A stretch of DNA of 64,000 nucleotides from Sedimenticola hydrogenitrophicus (GTDB lineage Bacteria > Pseudomonadota > Gammaproteobacteria > Chromatiales > Chromatiaceae): contig NZ_JAQGEI010000001.1 of assembly GCF_029017505.1 (NCBI RefSeq), forward strand, positions 1 to 64,000, written 5' to 3'. A model generated the notes under the pieces. That model had not been told where the DNA came from and did not search any database. It was given only the letters and a program-made list of their open reading frames with translations. Positions 52,092 to 61,206 of this stretch are shown piece by piece. Both the position numbers and the translations under genes were made by a program. The first letter of the stretch is position 1; each line of letters starts with the position of its first letter.

Positions 52092-54185
52092 ATGACGCGA
52101 TCCGAAACCCCCACCCCCCTTCTGCACGTACTGATCATTGAGGACGTGGAGGACGATGCCTTGCTGCTGGCGGATTCTCTCCAGGCCGGCGGGCTTACGT
52201 TCGACTGGGAATATGTGGACTCGGAAGCGGCCCTGACAGCGGCGCTGCAATCCCCCTGGGACATTATCTTTTCCGATTTTTCCATGCCCAATTTCAGCGG
52301 TACCCGCGCCCTGGAGCTGGTGCGTCGGCATGATCCGGATATCCCGTTCATCTTCGTCTCCGGCACCATCGGCGAAGCGACGGCGGTGGAGGCGATGAAG
52401 CGGGGCGCCCAAGACTTCGTCATGAAGGGACAGTTGGCGCGGCTGCTGCCGAGCGTCGAGCGCGAACTGCGGGACGCCAGAACGCGCCGCGAACGGCGCC
52501 AGGCCGAAGCGGCGCGCAACCGGCTGGCCGCGGTCCTGGAGGCGACCCCGGACCTGGTCGCCATCCATGCGCCGGACGGCAGGCTGCGCTATCTCAACGG
52601 CGCCGGCCGCCGGCTGTTGGGGCTGGATACCCAGCAGCAGATCGAGGGGCGCAGCATGCAGGATATCTTCCCGGAGGATATGGCCCAACAGCTGCTGGTC
52701 GATGTGATCCCTTATGTGCGTGAGCATCACTCGTGGAGCGGGGAGACCGTATTGCAGATCGCCGAAGGCGATGAACTACCGGTGTCGCTGGTGGTACTGG
52801 CGCGCCACAACCCGCAGGGGGAGCTGGAGGATCTGTCGATTATCGCCAGGGACATATCGGAACGGAAACGCTTCGAGGCGGAGCTGCAGCATCGCGCCAC
52901 CCATGACGCGCTGACCAGTCTGCCGAACCGCTACTTCCTCATCGATCGTATGACCTCGGCGCTGGAACGGGCCCGGCGCCACGACAGCTGCGTAGCGGTG
53001 CTGTTCCTGGATCTGGACAATTTCAAGCGCATCAACGACACCCTGGGGCATGCCGCGGGAGACACGCTGCTGCAGCAGGTGGCGCAGCGGCTGACCAGCT
53101 GCCTGCGGCCCAACGATACGGTGGCGCGGCATGGGGGGGATGAGTTCACCATTATGGTGGATGACCTGTCGGGCGTCGACAACACGGTGCTGGTCCTGAG
53201 CAAGCTGCATGCGGCCTTCGAGAGCCCGGTGAACATCGGCCTGCATAAGGTGTACGTCACCTTCAGTACCGGCATCGCCCTCTACCCGCATGACGGGGAG
53301 AGCGTGGAGGATCTGTTACGCCACGCCGACACGGCCATGTACCAGTCCAAGTCTTCGGGACTCAACCAGTACCGTTTCTATGCGCCGCGCATGAACGCCC
53401 GCGGCCACGAATACCTGGCCATGGAGAGCGATCTGCGCCAGGCGCTGGCGCAGGAGCAGTTCCGCCTGCACTGTCAGCCCCAGGTGAGTCTGCGCAGCGG
53501 CCAGATTGTGGGCATCGAAGGATTGATCCGCTGGCAGCATCCGCGGCGCGGGCTGGTGTCGCCGGCCGACTTTGTCCCCCTGCTGGAAACATCGGGACTT
53601 ATCATTCCGGTCGGCGAATGGGTGCTGCGGCAGGCCTGCCGGTTGCATCGCCAGTGGCGCGAGGCGGGGTTTGACGGGCCACGCATCTCGATCAATGTCT
53701 CGGCCATCCAGTTCAACGACCGGGACCTGCTGGACAAGGTGCGTCGCGCCCTGGAGGAGGAGCAGATGCCGGCCGGAAAACTGGAGCTGGAGATCACCGA
53801 GAACATGGTGATGCGCGACCCGCCCGGTGCGGCGGAGATCCTGAAGGCGCTGCATACCCTGGGGGTGCGCACCGCCATCGATGATTTCGGCACCGGCTAC
53901 TCCTCCCTGGCCTACCTGAAGCGGTTCCCGGTCGACGTGTTGAAGATCGACCAGACCTTCGTGGCGGATCTGGGCCGGGACCTGGGCGATGAGGCGATTG
54001 TCGAGGCGAGCATCTCGCTGGCGCGCAAGCTGGGCCTGGAGATCGTCGCCGAAGGCGTCGAAACCCTGGAGCAACTGGAATTCCTGCGCGCCTGCGATTG
54101 CGACCTGGTGCAGGGATACTACCTGAGCAAGCCGGTGACCGACGCGGCGCTGATTGGACTGTTGCCGAAGGTATGGCACTGGTGA
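52092..54185 (+). CDS. REC-PAS-GGDEF-EAL c-di-GMP protein
   Basis: A 697-residue cytoplasmic protein with receiver (about 12-130; DFSMPNFSG), PAS (about 145-260), GGDEF (about 265-430; intact HGGDEFT near 346-352) and EAL (about 440-690) domains. The EAL signature reads EGLIRW, a conservative change at the middle position; other catalytic motifs (EITENMVM, DDFGTGYSSL, KIDQTFV, EGVET) are intact. Both activities could be retained. It follows the kinase and receiver genes by 21 bp, so this forms a three-gene signalling operon linking a periplasmic signal to c-di-GMP. Confidence 0.9.
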   Translation: MTRSETPTPLLHVLIIEDVEDDALLLADSLQAGGLTFDWEYVDSEAALTAALQSPWDIIFSDFSMPNFSGTRALELVRRHDPDIPFIFVSGTIGEATAVEAMKRGAQDFVMKGQLARLLPSVERELRDARTRRERRQAEAARNRLAAVLEATPDLVAIHAPDGRLRYLNGAGRRLLGLDTQQQIEGRSMQDIFPEDMAQQLLVDVIPYVREHHSWSGETVLQIAEGDELPVSLVVLARHNPQGELEDLSIIARDISERKRFEAELQHRATHDALTSLPNRYFLIDRMTSALERARRHDSCVAVLFLDLDNFKRINDTLGHAAGDTLLQQVAQRLTSCLRPNDTVARHGGDEFTIMVDDLSGVDNTVLVLSKLHAAFESPVNIGLHKVYVTFSTGIALYPHDGESVEDLLRHADTAMYQSKSSGLNQYRFYAPRMNARGHEYLAMESDLRQALAQEQFRLHCQPQVSLRSGQIVGIEGLIRWQHPRRGLVSPADFVPLLETSGLIIPVGEWVLRQACRLHRQWREAGFDGPRISINVSAIQFNDRDLLDKVRRALEEEQMPAGKLELEITENMVMRDPPGAAEILKALHTLGVRTAIDDFGTGYSSLAYLKRFPVDVLKIDQTFVADLGRDLGDEAIVEASISLARKLGLEIVAEGVETLEQLEFLRACDCDLVQGYYLSKPVTDAALIGLLPKVWHW

Positions 54186-54201
54186 GCCGCCGGGGTACCC
54201 G

Positions 54202-54237
54202 CCCCGTGGCCGGGCCATTTTCCGCTGCCCGGCGGGG
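54202..54237 (+). terminator. GC-rich hairpin after the signalling operon
   Basis: CCCCG/CGGGG and CCGGGC/GCCCGG form nested stems around a loop, 16 bases past the stop codon. It lacks a T-tract downstream, so intrinsic termination is only possible. The rest of the 181-bp gap up to the CHAD gene shows nothing else. Confidence 0.4.
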
Positions 54238-54366
54238 TGGGTTGGGCCGCTGCGCCGGCGCTTGAAACCCGTCCCGGCAACTGTAATGGTATTTTTATGC
54301 CCGCTTGATTAGTATCTAGCCCCTGAGCGGACCCTACCGCGAGCCCTGAGGGCAGGATACAACCAC

Positions 54367-55977
54367 ATGAAGGCACCAGAGCTCCAGTATCAGCTGCGGG
54401 ATGCAGGGTCGATCGGTGAGGTGATGACGGCCCTCTCCTCACGGTTTCAATTGACCAGTGAGCCGGAACAGAGTGTGCGCCACACCCTCCATGACAGTTT
54501 CGACTGGCGCCTGTTCCAGGCCGGCCTGCAGCTGGACGAAGTGCAGGGACAGGGCCGGCATGAGCTGACCCTGCGCAAGCTGGATGACGGCGCGGCTTGC
54601 GAGACGATACGTCTGGAGGGTCCGGTCGAAGGGTTTTACCAGGCGTATCCGCCCGGACTGTTGCGTGACCGGCTGGCCGCCGCGCTGCAGATGCGCAGCC
54701 TGCTACCCCAGGTGGAGGTCCGCTGCCGCGAGCGACTGCTCAGCGTCCTGGATGACGAGCGCAAGACGGTAGTCAGGGTCACCCTGCAGGAGCACGCCGC
54801 CCGACCGCCCGGACGCGGCGAGTACCGGCCGATGGCCGCCCTGGTCCGGCTGTTGCCGGTGCGCGGCTATGCCAAGCCGCTCACTCAGCTCGGCCGGTTT
54901 CTCGCCGACACCCTCGAACTGCAACCGCAGCGCGAGCCGCTGATTGTCCTGGGCCTGGCGGCCATCGACCGGCAGCCACTGGATTACAGCTCCAAGCTGG
55001 ATATCGAATTGCAGCCGCGAATGCCGGCGGGGGAGGTGGCCCGGCAGATTCACCTTACCCTGCTGGAGACCCTGGAGGCCAATCTGCCGGGTACCCGGGC
55101 CGACCTGGATTCGGAGTTCCTGCATGACCTGCGGGTGGCGGTGCGGCGCACCCGCTCGGCGCTCAGCCAGATCAGTGGGGTGTTCCCCGAGGCGGAGGTG
55201 GAGGCGTTCAAGGAGCGCTTCGCCTGGCTGGGCCAGCTGACCGGCCCAAGCCGCGACCTGGATGTCTACCTGCTCGGTTTCGACGAGTACCGCAACAGTC
55301 TGCCGGAGCCGTTCCGCCACGACCTGGAGCCGCTGCACGCATTTCTCGTCCGCCATCAGCAGGCCGAGCACCAGGCCATGGTGCGCAAGCTCAACTCGCC
55401 CCATTTCCACCGCCTGATCAAGGAGTGGCGCGCCTTCCTGCAGGCAACGCCCGGCGCGGAGCCCAGTCTGGAACAGGCCGCGCCCCTGGTCGGCAAGCCG
55501 ATCGCCAAGCTGGCGGGCAAGCGCATCCATCGCACCTTCGGCAAGGTGTTGAAGGAGGGCCTGGCGATCAATCCCCGCTCCCCGCCGGAGGCGCTGCACG
55601 GGCTGCGAAAGCGCTGCAAGAAACTGCGCTACCTGCTGGAGTTCTTCCAGAGCCTCTATCCCGCGGACCAGGTGAAGCCGCTGATCAAGCGCCTGAAGGG
55701 GCTGCTGGACAACCTGGGCGAGTTCCAGGACCTGGAGGTGCAGGCCGACAAGCTGCGCGAGTTTGCCCACCAGATGGTGGCCGAGGGCGAGGTGCCCGCC
55801 GATACCCTGCTGGCGATGGGCATGCTGGTGGATGGCCTGCTCCGGCGGCAACAGGAGAGCCGGCTGGCCTTCGCCGAGCGCTTCGCCCGGTTTGCCGATG
55901 CGGAGCAATTGGCCACCTTTGAGCAGCTGTTCGGCAAGGCGGGGAAAAAGCGCGCCGAGTCCGGGGGGGCGGCATGA
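54367..55977 (+). CDS. CYTH-like / CHAD domain protein
   Basis: A 536-residue cytoplasmic protein. The N-terminal half (about 1-215) has a degenerate CYTH fold (HDSFDWRLFQAGLQL resembles the family, but the ExExK triphosphate motif is missing). The C-terminal CHAD domain (about 225-520) is rich in conserved His/Arg/Lys: HDLRVAVRRTRSALSQI, SRDLDVYL, LHGLRKRCKKLRYLLEFF. CHAD domains bind polyphosphate and target granules. The stop overlaps a ParA-like ATPase gene (ATGA), which suggests the two products work together. Confidence 0.88.
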   Translation: MKAPELQYQLRDAGSIGEVMTALSSRFQLTSEPEQSVRHTLHDSFDWRLFQAGLQLDEVQGQGRHELTLRKLDDGAACETIRLEGPVEGFYQAYPPGLLRDRLAAALQMRSLLPQVEVRCRERLLSVLDDERKTVVRVTLQEHAARPPGRGEYRPMAALVRLLPVRGYAKPLTQLGRFLADTLELQPQREPLIVLGLAAIDRQPLDYSSKLDIELQPRMPAGEVARQIHLTLLETLEANLPGTRADLDSEFLHDLRVAVRRTRSALSQISGVFPEAEVEAFKERFAWLGQLTGPSRDLDVYLLGFDEYRNSLPEPFRHDLEPLHAFLVRHQQAEHQAMVRKLNSPHFHRLIKEWRAFLQATPGAEPSLEQAAPLVGKPIAKLAGKRIHRTFGKVLKEGLAINPRSPPEALHGLRKRCKKLRYLLEFFQSLYPADQVKPLIKRLKGLLDNLGEFQDLEVQADKLREFAHQMVAEGEVPADTLLAMGMLVDGLLRRQQESRLAFAERFARFADAEQLATFEQLFGKAGKKRAESGGAA

Positions 55978-56720
55978 GGATTATCGGCGTCTACAACATC
56001 AAGGGCGGGGTGGGCAAGACCGCCTCCGCGGTGAATCTCGCCTACCTGTCGGCCCGCGCCGGGCTGCGCACCCTGGTCTGGGATCTCGATCCGCAGGGCG
56101 CGGCCAGCTACTACTTCCGCATCAAGCCGCGCGTCAAGGGGGGCGGCCGCAAGATGATCAAGGGCAAGCGGGACCTGGACGGGCTGATCAAGGGGAGCGA
56201 TTTCGACAACCTGGACCTGCTACCGGCCGATTTCTCCTACCGCAACATGGACCTGGTGCTGGGTGAGGCCAAGGGTCCGGTGAAACAGCTGCTGCGGCTG
56301 TTGCGGCCGCTCTCCGAGGAGTACGACCGGATCTACCTGGACTGTCCGCCGAGCATCTCGCTGGTCTCGGAGAACATCTTCCGCGCGGCCGATGCCCTGC
56401 TGGTGCCGACCATTCCCACCACCCTGTCGCTGCGCACCTATGAACAGCTGGTGGCGTTTCTGGAGGGTCACCAGGTGGGCGAGGTGAAGCGGATGCCGTT
56501 CTTCTCCATGGTCGACCGGCGCAAGCGCATGCACCGGGATCTGATCGAGCAGCTGCCGGCGCGTTTTCCGGAACTCCTGGATGCCCACATCCCCTATGCC
56601 AGCGATGTGGAACGCATGGGCTTTTTCCGCGCCCCGCTGGGGAGCTTCGCCCCGCGCAGCGCCGCCGGCATCGCCTACGAGGCGCTGTGGCGGGAGCTGG
56701 AGGCGGCGCTTGCGGGCTGA
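55974..56720 (+). CDS. ParA-family ATPase coupled to the CHAD protein
   Basis: A 248-residue ATPase with the ParA-type deviant Walker A KGGVGKT at residues 10-16, switch DLDPQGAASYYF, Walker B YLDCPPS and the C-terminal helix region. A basic insertion, KPRVKGGGRKMIKGKR (about 50-65), could bind nucleic acid or polyphosphate. There is no ParB-like gene. Translational coupling to the CHAD gene suggests it positions or segregates CHAD-bound polyphosphate granules, as other orphan ParA-type ATPases position cargo; this remains a hypothesis. Confidence 0.88.
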   Translation: MRIIGVYNIKGGVGKTASAVNLAYLSARAGLRTLVWDLDPQGAASYYFRIKPRVKGGGRKMIKGKRDLDGLIKGSDFDNLDLLPADFSYRNMDLVLGEAKGPVKQLLRLLRPLSEEYDRIYLDCPPSISLVSENIFRAADALLVPTIPTTLSLRTYEQLVAFLEGHQVGEVKRMPFFSMVDRRKRMHRDLIEQLPARFPELLDAHIPYASDVERMGFFRAPLGSFAPRSAAGIAYEALWRELEAALAG

Positions 56721-56817
56721 TTGGGTGTTCGCAACAGGACCGAAGGATCGTTGGGGTGAGGAACAGATCCCATCCCACGGATCGCCGTCCCGGCCGGATG
56801 GCTCCGCCGGAAGGTTA

Positions 56818-57159
56818 TCAGTTCACCAGGCCGTGGTTCTCTTCGTAGGGTTTATAATGCTTGACCTTGCGGCGGATATTGCGCTGGACAATTACCCCCT
56901 CGACCTTATGATGGGTGCCGTCCAGGGGCAGGCCCGGGTATGCCGGGTTGAGCGCCACCAGCCGCACCTGGCCCGACGCATCGCGGACCCATTGGCGGAA
57001 CAGCCGCTCGCCATCCACGCTGATGATGACGTAGGCACCGCTGGCGCACACCTCGGAGGGCTCGATGACGATGATGCAGTTGAGCGGAAATTCCGGCTCC
57101 ATGCTGTCATCCAGCACCTGCAGGGCGTAAAGTTCGTTGTAACTGCAATCTTGTGTCAT
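56818..57159 (-). CDS. S24/LexA-like domain protein, possibly non-cleaving
   Basis: A 113-residue protein that is only the S24 (LexA/signal-peptidase-fold) domain. The nucleophile Ser is present in DDSMEPEFP (about residue 19). The expected general-base Lys, normally about 35-40 residues later in a DGE...KR motif, appears as Arg in DGERLFRQW, so catalytic cleavage is doubtful. There is no DNA-binding domain. It diverges from the ABC exporter gene with 55 bp between starts. Function unknown. Confidence 0.7.
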   Translation of the reverse strand: MTQDCSYNELYALQVLDDSMEPEFPLNCIIVIEPSEVCASGAYVIISVDGERLFRQWVRDASGQVRLVALNPAYPGLPLDGTHHKVEGVIVQRNIRRKVKHYKPYEENHGLVN

Positions 57160-57214
57160 ATCGGTTGGCTCAGGAATTCTGCTGTATTAGTAAATTATTA
57201 AACAGTCTCTCTAT

Positions 57215-59023
57215 ATGACACACACTCGTCAAGCCCAGGCGCGTCCCCACAGTGACCGGCGCGACTGGAAAAACATCAGGAATATGCTTCCCTATCTTTG
57301 GGGTTACCGCTGGCGCGCCCTGCTGGCCCTGGGCTGTCTGGTGTTGGCCAAGGTGGCCAATGTCGGCATTCCCGTGGTGCTCAAGGGGATTGTCGACGGT
57401 ATGGATCGCGGCCAGGAGACCCTGCTGGTCCTGCCGGTGGCCCTGCTGATCGGCTACGGCGCCCTGCGGGTCAGCAGTACCCTGTTCAACGAGTTGCGCG
57501 ACGTGATATTCGCCCGGGTACGCTATCACGCCATGCGCCGGCTGGCGACCGAGGTGCTGACCCACCTGCACCGGCTCTCCCTCAGTTTTCATCTGGGACG
57601 CCAGACCGGCGCCATCAGCCGGGATCTGGATCGCGGCACCCGCAGTGTCAGCTCCATCCTCAACTACATGGTGTTCAGCATCATCCCGATGGTGGTCGAG
57701 TTCGCCCTGGTGGCGGTGATCCTGCTCACCCACTACGACCCGATCTTCACCCTGGTCACCTTCGGTACCGTCGCGGTCTACATCGTCTTTACCTTTGCCG
57801 TGACCGAGTGGCGCATGGATTACCGCCATACCATGAACCGGCTGGAGTCCCAGTCCAATGCGCGCGCGGTGGACAGCCTGATCAACTACGAGACGGTCAA
57901 GTACTTCGGCAACGAGCGGCTCGAGCTGGAGCGCTTTGACGGCACCCTGGACGGATGGGAAGAGGCGGCGGTGAAGAGCCAGAGCTCCATGTCCCTGCTC
58001 AATTTTGGGCAGGGCGGGATCATCGGTCTCGGCGTCACCGCCATCATGTTCTTCGCCGCCGGCGGGGTGGTGGACGGCAGCATGTCCATCGGCGACCTGG
58101 TGCTGGTCAACGCCTTCCTGCTGCAACTGTTCATCCCACTCAATTTTCTCGGCATGGTATACCGGCAGATCAAGTACTCCCTGGCGGACATGGACCTGAT
58201 CTTCAAGCTGATGGAACTGGAGCCGGAGATCCAGGACCGCGCGGACGCACCGACCCTGCGGCTGAGCCGGGGCGAGGTGCGCTTCCAGCACGTCTGCTTC
58301 TCCTACCAGCCGGAACGGGAGATCCTGCGCGATGTGGATTTCACCATCCGCCCCGGCCAGAAGCTGGCGGTGGTGGGCCACAGCGGCGCCGGCAAATCGA
58401 CCCTGTCGCGGCTGCTGTTCCGCTTCTACGACGTGACCGGCGGCGCGGTGCTGGTGGACGGTCAGGATGTACGCGAAGTGACCCAGGAGAGCCTGCGCGA
58501 GGCGATCGGCGTGGTGCCCCAGGATACGGTGCTGTTCAACGACACCATCTATTACAACCTCGCCTACGGCCGCCCGGATTCGACCCGGGAGGAGATCGAG
58601 GCGGCCGCCGGCATGGCCCATATCCGCCAGTTTATCGAGTCCCTGCCGCACGGCTACCAGACCCTGGTGGGGGAGCGCGGGCTGAAGCTCTCCGGCGGCG
58701 AGAAGCAGCGCATCGCCATCGCCCGGGCGATCCTCAAGCGGCCGCGAATCCTGATTTTTGACGAGGCGACCTCGTCCCTGGACACCCAGACCGAGCAGGC
58801 GATCCTGGAGACCATGCGTGAGGTGGCGGAGGATCACACCACCCTGGTGATTGCCCACCGCCTCTCCACCGTGGTGGACGCCGACCAGATCCTGGTGATG
58901 GACCAGGGACGGATTATCGAACGCGGCAGCCACCGCCAGCTGCTGGCCAAGGCCGGGGTGTACAGCGAGATGTGGCAACTGCAGCAGGAGGAGCGCAAGA
59001 TGCAAGTGGAGCAGGCGGTATAA
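57215..59023 (+). CDS. Atm1-type ABC exporter
   Basis: A 602-residue half-transporter with six membrane segments (about 25-310) and an ATPase domain (about 340-580): Walker A GHSGAGKST, signature LSGGEKQR, Walker B ILIFDEATSSLD, H-loop AHRLST. The membrane-domain sequence (NYETVKYFGNE, and FNELRDVIFARVRYHAMRRLA) matches the Atm1/HMT1 family, which exports glutathione-linked sulfur or metal compounds. It is transcribed away from the S24-like gene. GTG/ATG alternatives are not evident. Confidence 0.88.
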   Translation: MTHTRQAQARPHSDRRDWKNIRNMLPYLWGYRWRALLALGCLVLAKVANVGIPVVLKGIVDGMDRGQETLLVLPVALLIGYGALRVSSTLFNELRDVIFARVRYHAMRRLATEVLTHLHRLSLSFHLGRQTGAISRDLDRGTRSVSSILNYMVFSIIPMVVEFALVAVILLTHYDPIFTLVTFGTVAVYIVFTFAVTEWRMDYRHTMNRLESQSNARAVDSLINYETVKYFGNERLELERFDGTLDGWEEAAVKSQSSMSLLNFGQGGIIGLGVTAIMFFAAGGVVDGSMSIGDLVLVNAFLLQLFIPLNFLGMVYRQIKYSLADMDLIFKLMELEPEIQDRADAPTLRLSRGEVRFQHVCFSYQPEREILRDVDFTIRPGQKLAVVGHSGAGKSTLSRLLFRFYDVTGGAVLVDGQDVREVTQESLREAIGVVPQDTVLFNDTIYYNLAYGRPDSTREEIEAAAGMAHIRQFIESLPHGYQTLVGERGLKLSGGEKQRIAIARAILKRPRILIFDEATSSLDTQTEQAILETMREVAEDHTTLVIAHRLSTVVDADQILVMDQGRIIERGSHRQLLAKAGVYSEMWQLQQEERKMQVEQAV

Positions 59024-59103
59024 ATCTGAATTCCTCGACTCCGCGAAAACGGTAGATTTATAATTTCTATCTCCCTAACCTGTGGTGAGCTCCAAAACCG
59101 TTC

Positions 59104-59240
59104 GTAGGGGCAGGTTCCGTGTCTACCCTGGGTCGGTGCAACCGGAGGTTTCGGGCAACCACGGGGGGTTGCCCCTACGGGGACGGTGAACACCTGAGGG
59201 GCAACGCCATTCGTAGGGGCAGGCCCCCGTGCCTGCCCTG
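59104..59240. repeat. GTAGGGGCAGG repeats
   Basis: GTAGGGGCAGG at 59104 and again at 59213, with an inverted CCCCTAC at 59172, form palindromic pairs (GTAGGGGCAGGCCCCCGTGC type). This is a widely dispersed intergenic repeat. It fills much of the 408-bp gap between the exporter and cca; the rest shows no gene. Confidence 0.65.
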
Positions 59241-59431
59241 GGGCGGACTGCATACAAGGATGGGAGATGCCTGGTTCTGGAATTTCAGAGGCGGCCTTGG
59301 TTTATGTAATTGCACAATCCCTGTAGGCTCCACTATGGCATCCCTGCCATAGAGGCTCTTTCCACAAACACCCCGTTCTAGCTAGGGCTGAATAGTTACC
59401 AATCCCTAAGAGATACAATGAGGTTTTCAGG

Positions 59432-60622
59432 ATGAATATATACTTGGTAGGCGGCGCGGTACGCGACCGGCTGCTGGACATCCCGGTCAAGGACCGCGAC
59501 TGGCTGGTGGTGGGGGGCAGCGAGGCGGAGATGGTGGAGCGGGGCTTTGTGCGTGCCGATGGACAGTTTCCGGTGTTCCTGCATCCCGAGACGGGCGAGG
59601 AGTACGCCCTGGCGCGGCGCGAGGCCAAGACCGGGCCCGGCTACAAGGGGTTCAGCGTCGAATACGGCCCGGATGTCACCCTGGAGGAGGACCTGCAGCG
59701 GCGCGACTTCACCATCAACGCCCTGGTGGAGAATGAGGCCGGCGAGGTGATCGATCGGGTGGGCGGCCTGGACGATCTGGCACAGCGCCGACTGCGCCAC
59801 ATCACCCCCGCCTTCAGCGAGGACCCGGTGCGGCTGCTGCGCGCGGCGCGCTTCATCGCCCGTCTGTCCAAACACGGCTTCTCCCTGGCCCACGACACCT
59901 TCAGCCTGATGAAACAGATGGCGACCGGCGAAGAGCTGGCGGCGCTCAAGCCGGAGCGGGTCTGGCAGGAGCTGAAACGGGCCCTGCCGGAGCCGGAGCC
60001 GTGGCGCTTTTTCGAGACCCTGCAGCGCTGCGGGGCGCTGGCGTCGCTGTTGCCGCCCCTGGCCGAAGCGATGACCGAGGCGACGGCCGAATCGGAAGCA
60101 AGCGATGCCGCCCACGGCGAGCAGCCGGACTGTGAGCCGATCCGGGCGCTGAAGCGCGCGGTGGCGGCCGGGGCCGATCCGCAGGTATGCTTCGCCGCGC
60201 TGTTTCATAGCCTGTGCCAAGGGCTCGCCCGGGCCAGCTGGCTCAAGGCGGCGCTGCCGGTGGAGCGGGAGTATCTGGACCTGCTGGCCCAGTTGCAGGG
60301 GGTGGCCCGCTTCTATCCGGGCACCGTGCGACAGGAGGCCGCGGCCACCCTCGATCTGCTGATCCGCGGGCGGGCACAGCAGCAGCCGGAGCGCTTCCAT
60401 CGGCTGCTGCTGCTGTGCGGCGTGGTCTGGCCCGCGCCGCCGGAGCAGCTGGCCGCCTGGCTGGCCGAGGCCGGGCGCGCCATGGCCTCGATCTCCCCTG
60501 CCCGCCTCAGCGAAGAGGGGTTGCAGGGGGCGGATCTGGGCCGGGTGCTGCGCGAACGGCAGATCCGCGCCATCGCGGCGGTTGCTGACGAGGTTAAGTA
60601 TATAAATCATACCTGTGGGTAG
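59432..60622 (+). CDS. cca: tRNA nucleotidyltransferase Cca
   Basis: A 396-residue class-II CCA-adding enzyme. The N-terminal motif is MNIYLVGGAVRDRLLD, the catalytic DRDW follows at about 22-25, and the RRDFTINAL, RLLRAARF and ERVWQELKRAL motifs match the bacterial family. The C-terminal HD domain seen in E. coli appears degenerate: the expected LLHDLGK reads LFHSLCQ, so phosphohydrolase and phosphatase activities are probably lost while CCA addition remains. The start has GAGG upstream. Confidence 0.93.
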   Translation: MNIYLVGGAVRDRLLDIPVKDRDWLVVGGSEAEMVERGFVRADGQFPVFLHPETGEEYALARREAKTGPGYKGFSVEYGPDVTLEEDLQRRDFTINALVENEAGEVIDRVGGLDDLAQRRLRHITPAFSEDPVRLLRAARFIARLSKHGFSLAHDTFSLMKQMATGEELAALKPERVWQELKRALPEPEPWRFFETLQRCGALASLLPPLAEAMTEATAESEASDAAHGEQPDCEPIRALKRAVAAGADPQVCFAALFHSLCQGLARASWLKAALPVEREYLDLLAQLQGVARFYPGTVRQEAAATLDLLIRGRAQQQPERFHRLLLLCGVVWPAPPEQLAAWLAEAGRAMASISPARLSEEGLQGADLGRVLRERQIRAIAAVADEVKYINHTCG

Positions 60623-60626
60623 GCGA

Positions 60627-60689
60627 TAGGGCGCCCCGTGGGCGCCGTGAAACAGTGCGTGGTTGTGGTGGCGGGCACGGCCCGCCCTA
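60627..60689. repeat. TAGGGCG palindrome
   Basis: TAGGGCG and its complement CGCCCTA bound a GC-rich hairpin, starting 5 bp after the cca stop. It could act as a terminator for cca. A further dispersed repeat type, GCGAATGTACGCAAATG, lies at about 60753. Confidence 0.55.
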
Positions 60690-60845
60690 TGACTACTGAA
60701 TTCCTTATGAGAACCCATCTGACTCAGCCCTACCGGGAGAAATATGTGCCGCGAATGTACGCAAATGAACGCGAATAAGGTTACTGGGGTATTCGGTTGA
60801 GTGAAGTATCACTACCTGTGGTGATCATCTCCATCCCCAGCAATC

Positions 60846-60957
60846 GTAGGGTGGATAAGCCGGTAGGCGCATGCCATCCTCAGGTCCGTAATCGGTACAT
60901 CCTTGTACCACTCCTCACCATGGGCGTGGTGGATGCGCTGTCGCTTATCCACCCTAC
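60846..60957. repeat. 112-bp GTAGGGTGGATAAGC palindrome
   Basis: GTAGGGTGGATAAGC at the left pairs with GCTTATCCACCCTAC at the right, and the interior carries the inverse of the GGTACA/GAGGAGTGG motif seen at 7767-7909 and 28249-28331. It is a complete copy of this repeat type. The remainder of the 584-bp gap before the NarX-like gene has no supported gene. Confidence 0.75.
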
Positions 60958-61140
60958 GGCTCCTCTCAATGACAGCAGAAAGCCCGTTCTGGATCCAGGT
61001 CCGTAACGATCGCGTTGGGGGCGTGAGCCGGAAGTGGCTTTGCCTAGTGGATTTTTTCGTATTTTTTATCGCATGCGCGGTTCAACTGGGCTAGTCGGGA
61101 TGATGCGCCGATGGCCAGTTTCCTCCACCACGGAAAATCA

Positions 61141-61153
61141 TGCTAAATTAGCA
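61141..61153. promoter_or_regulatory. 13-bp palindrome upstream of the NarX-like gene
   Basis: TGCTAAATTAGCA is a perfect palindrome with a one-base centre, 53 bp upstream of the kinase start. It is a candidate operator; no family assignment is possible. Confidence 0.35.
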
Positions 61154-61206
61154 ACTTCGAATACTGAGTGCTGAGCAACCCGGTTCGCATCCACACAAGG
61201 TGAAAA

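Noticed and set aside
57170-59005. Minus-strand frame of about 611 residues opposite the ABC exporter
   Set aside because: Antisense shadow of a gene with all ABC motifs in place.
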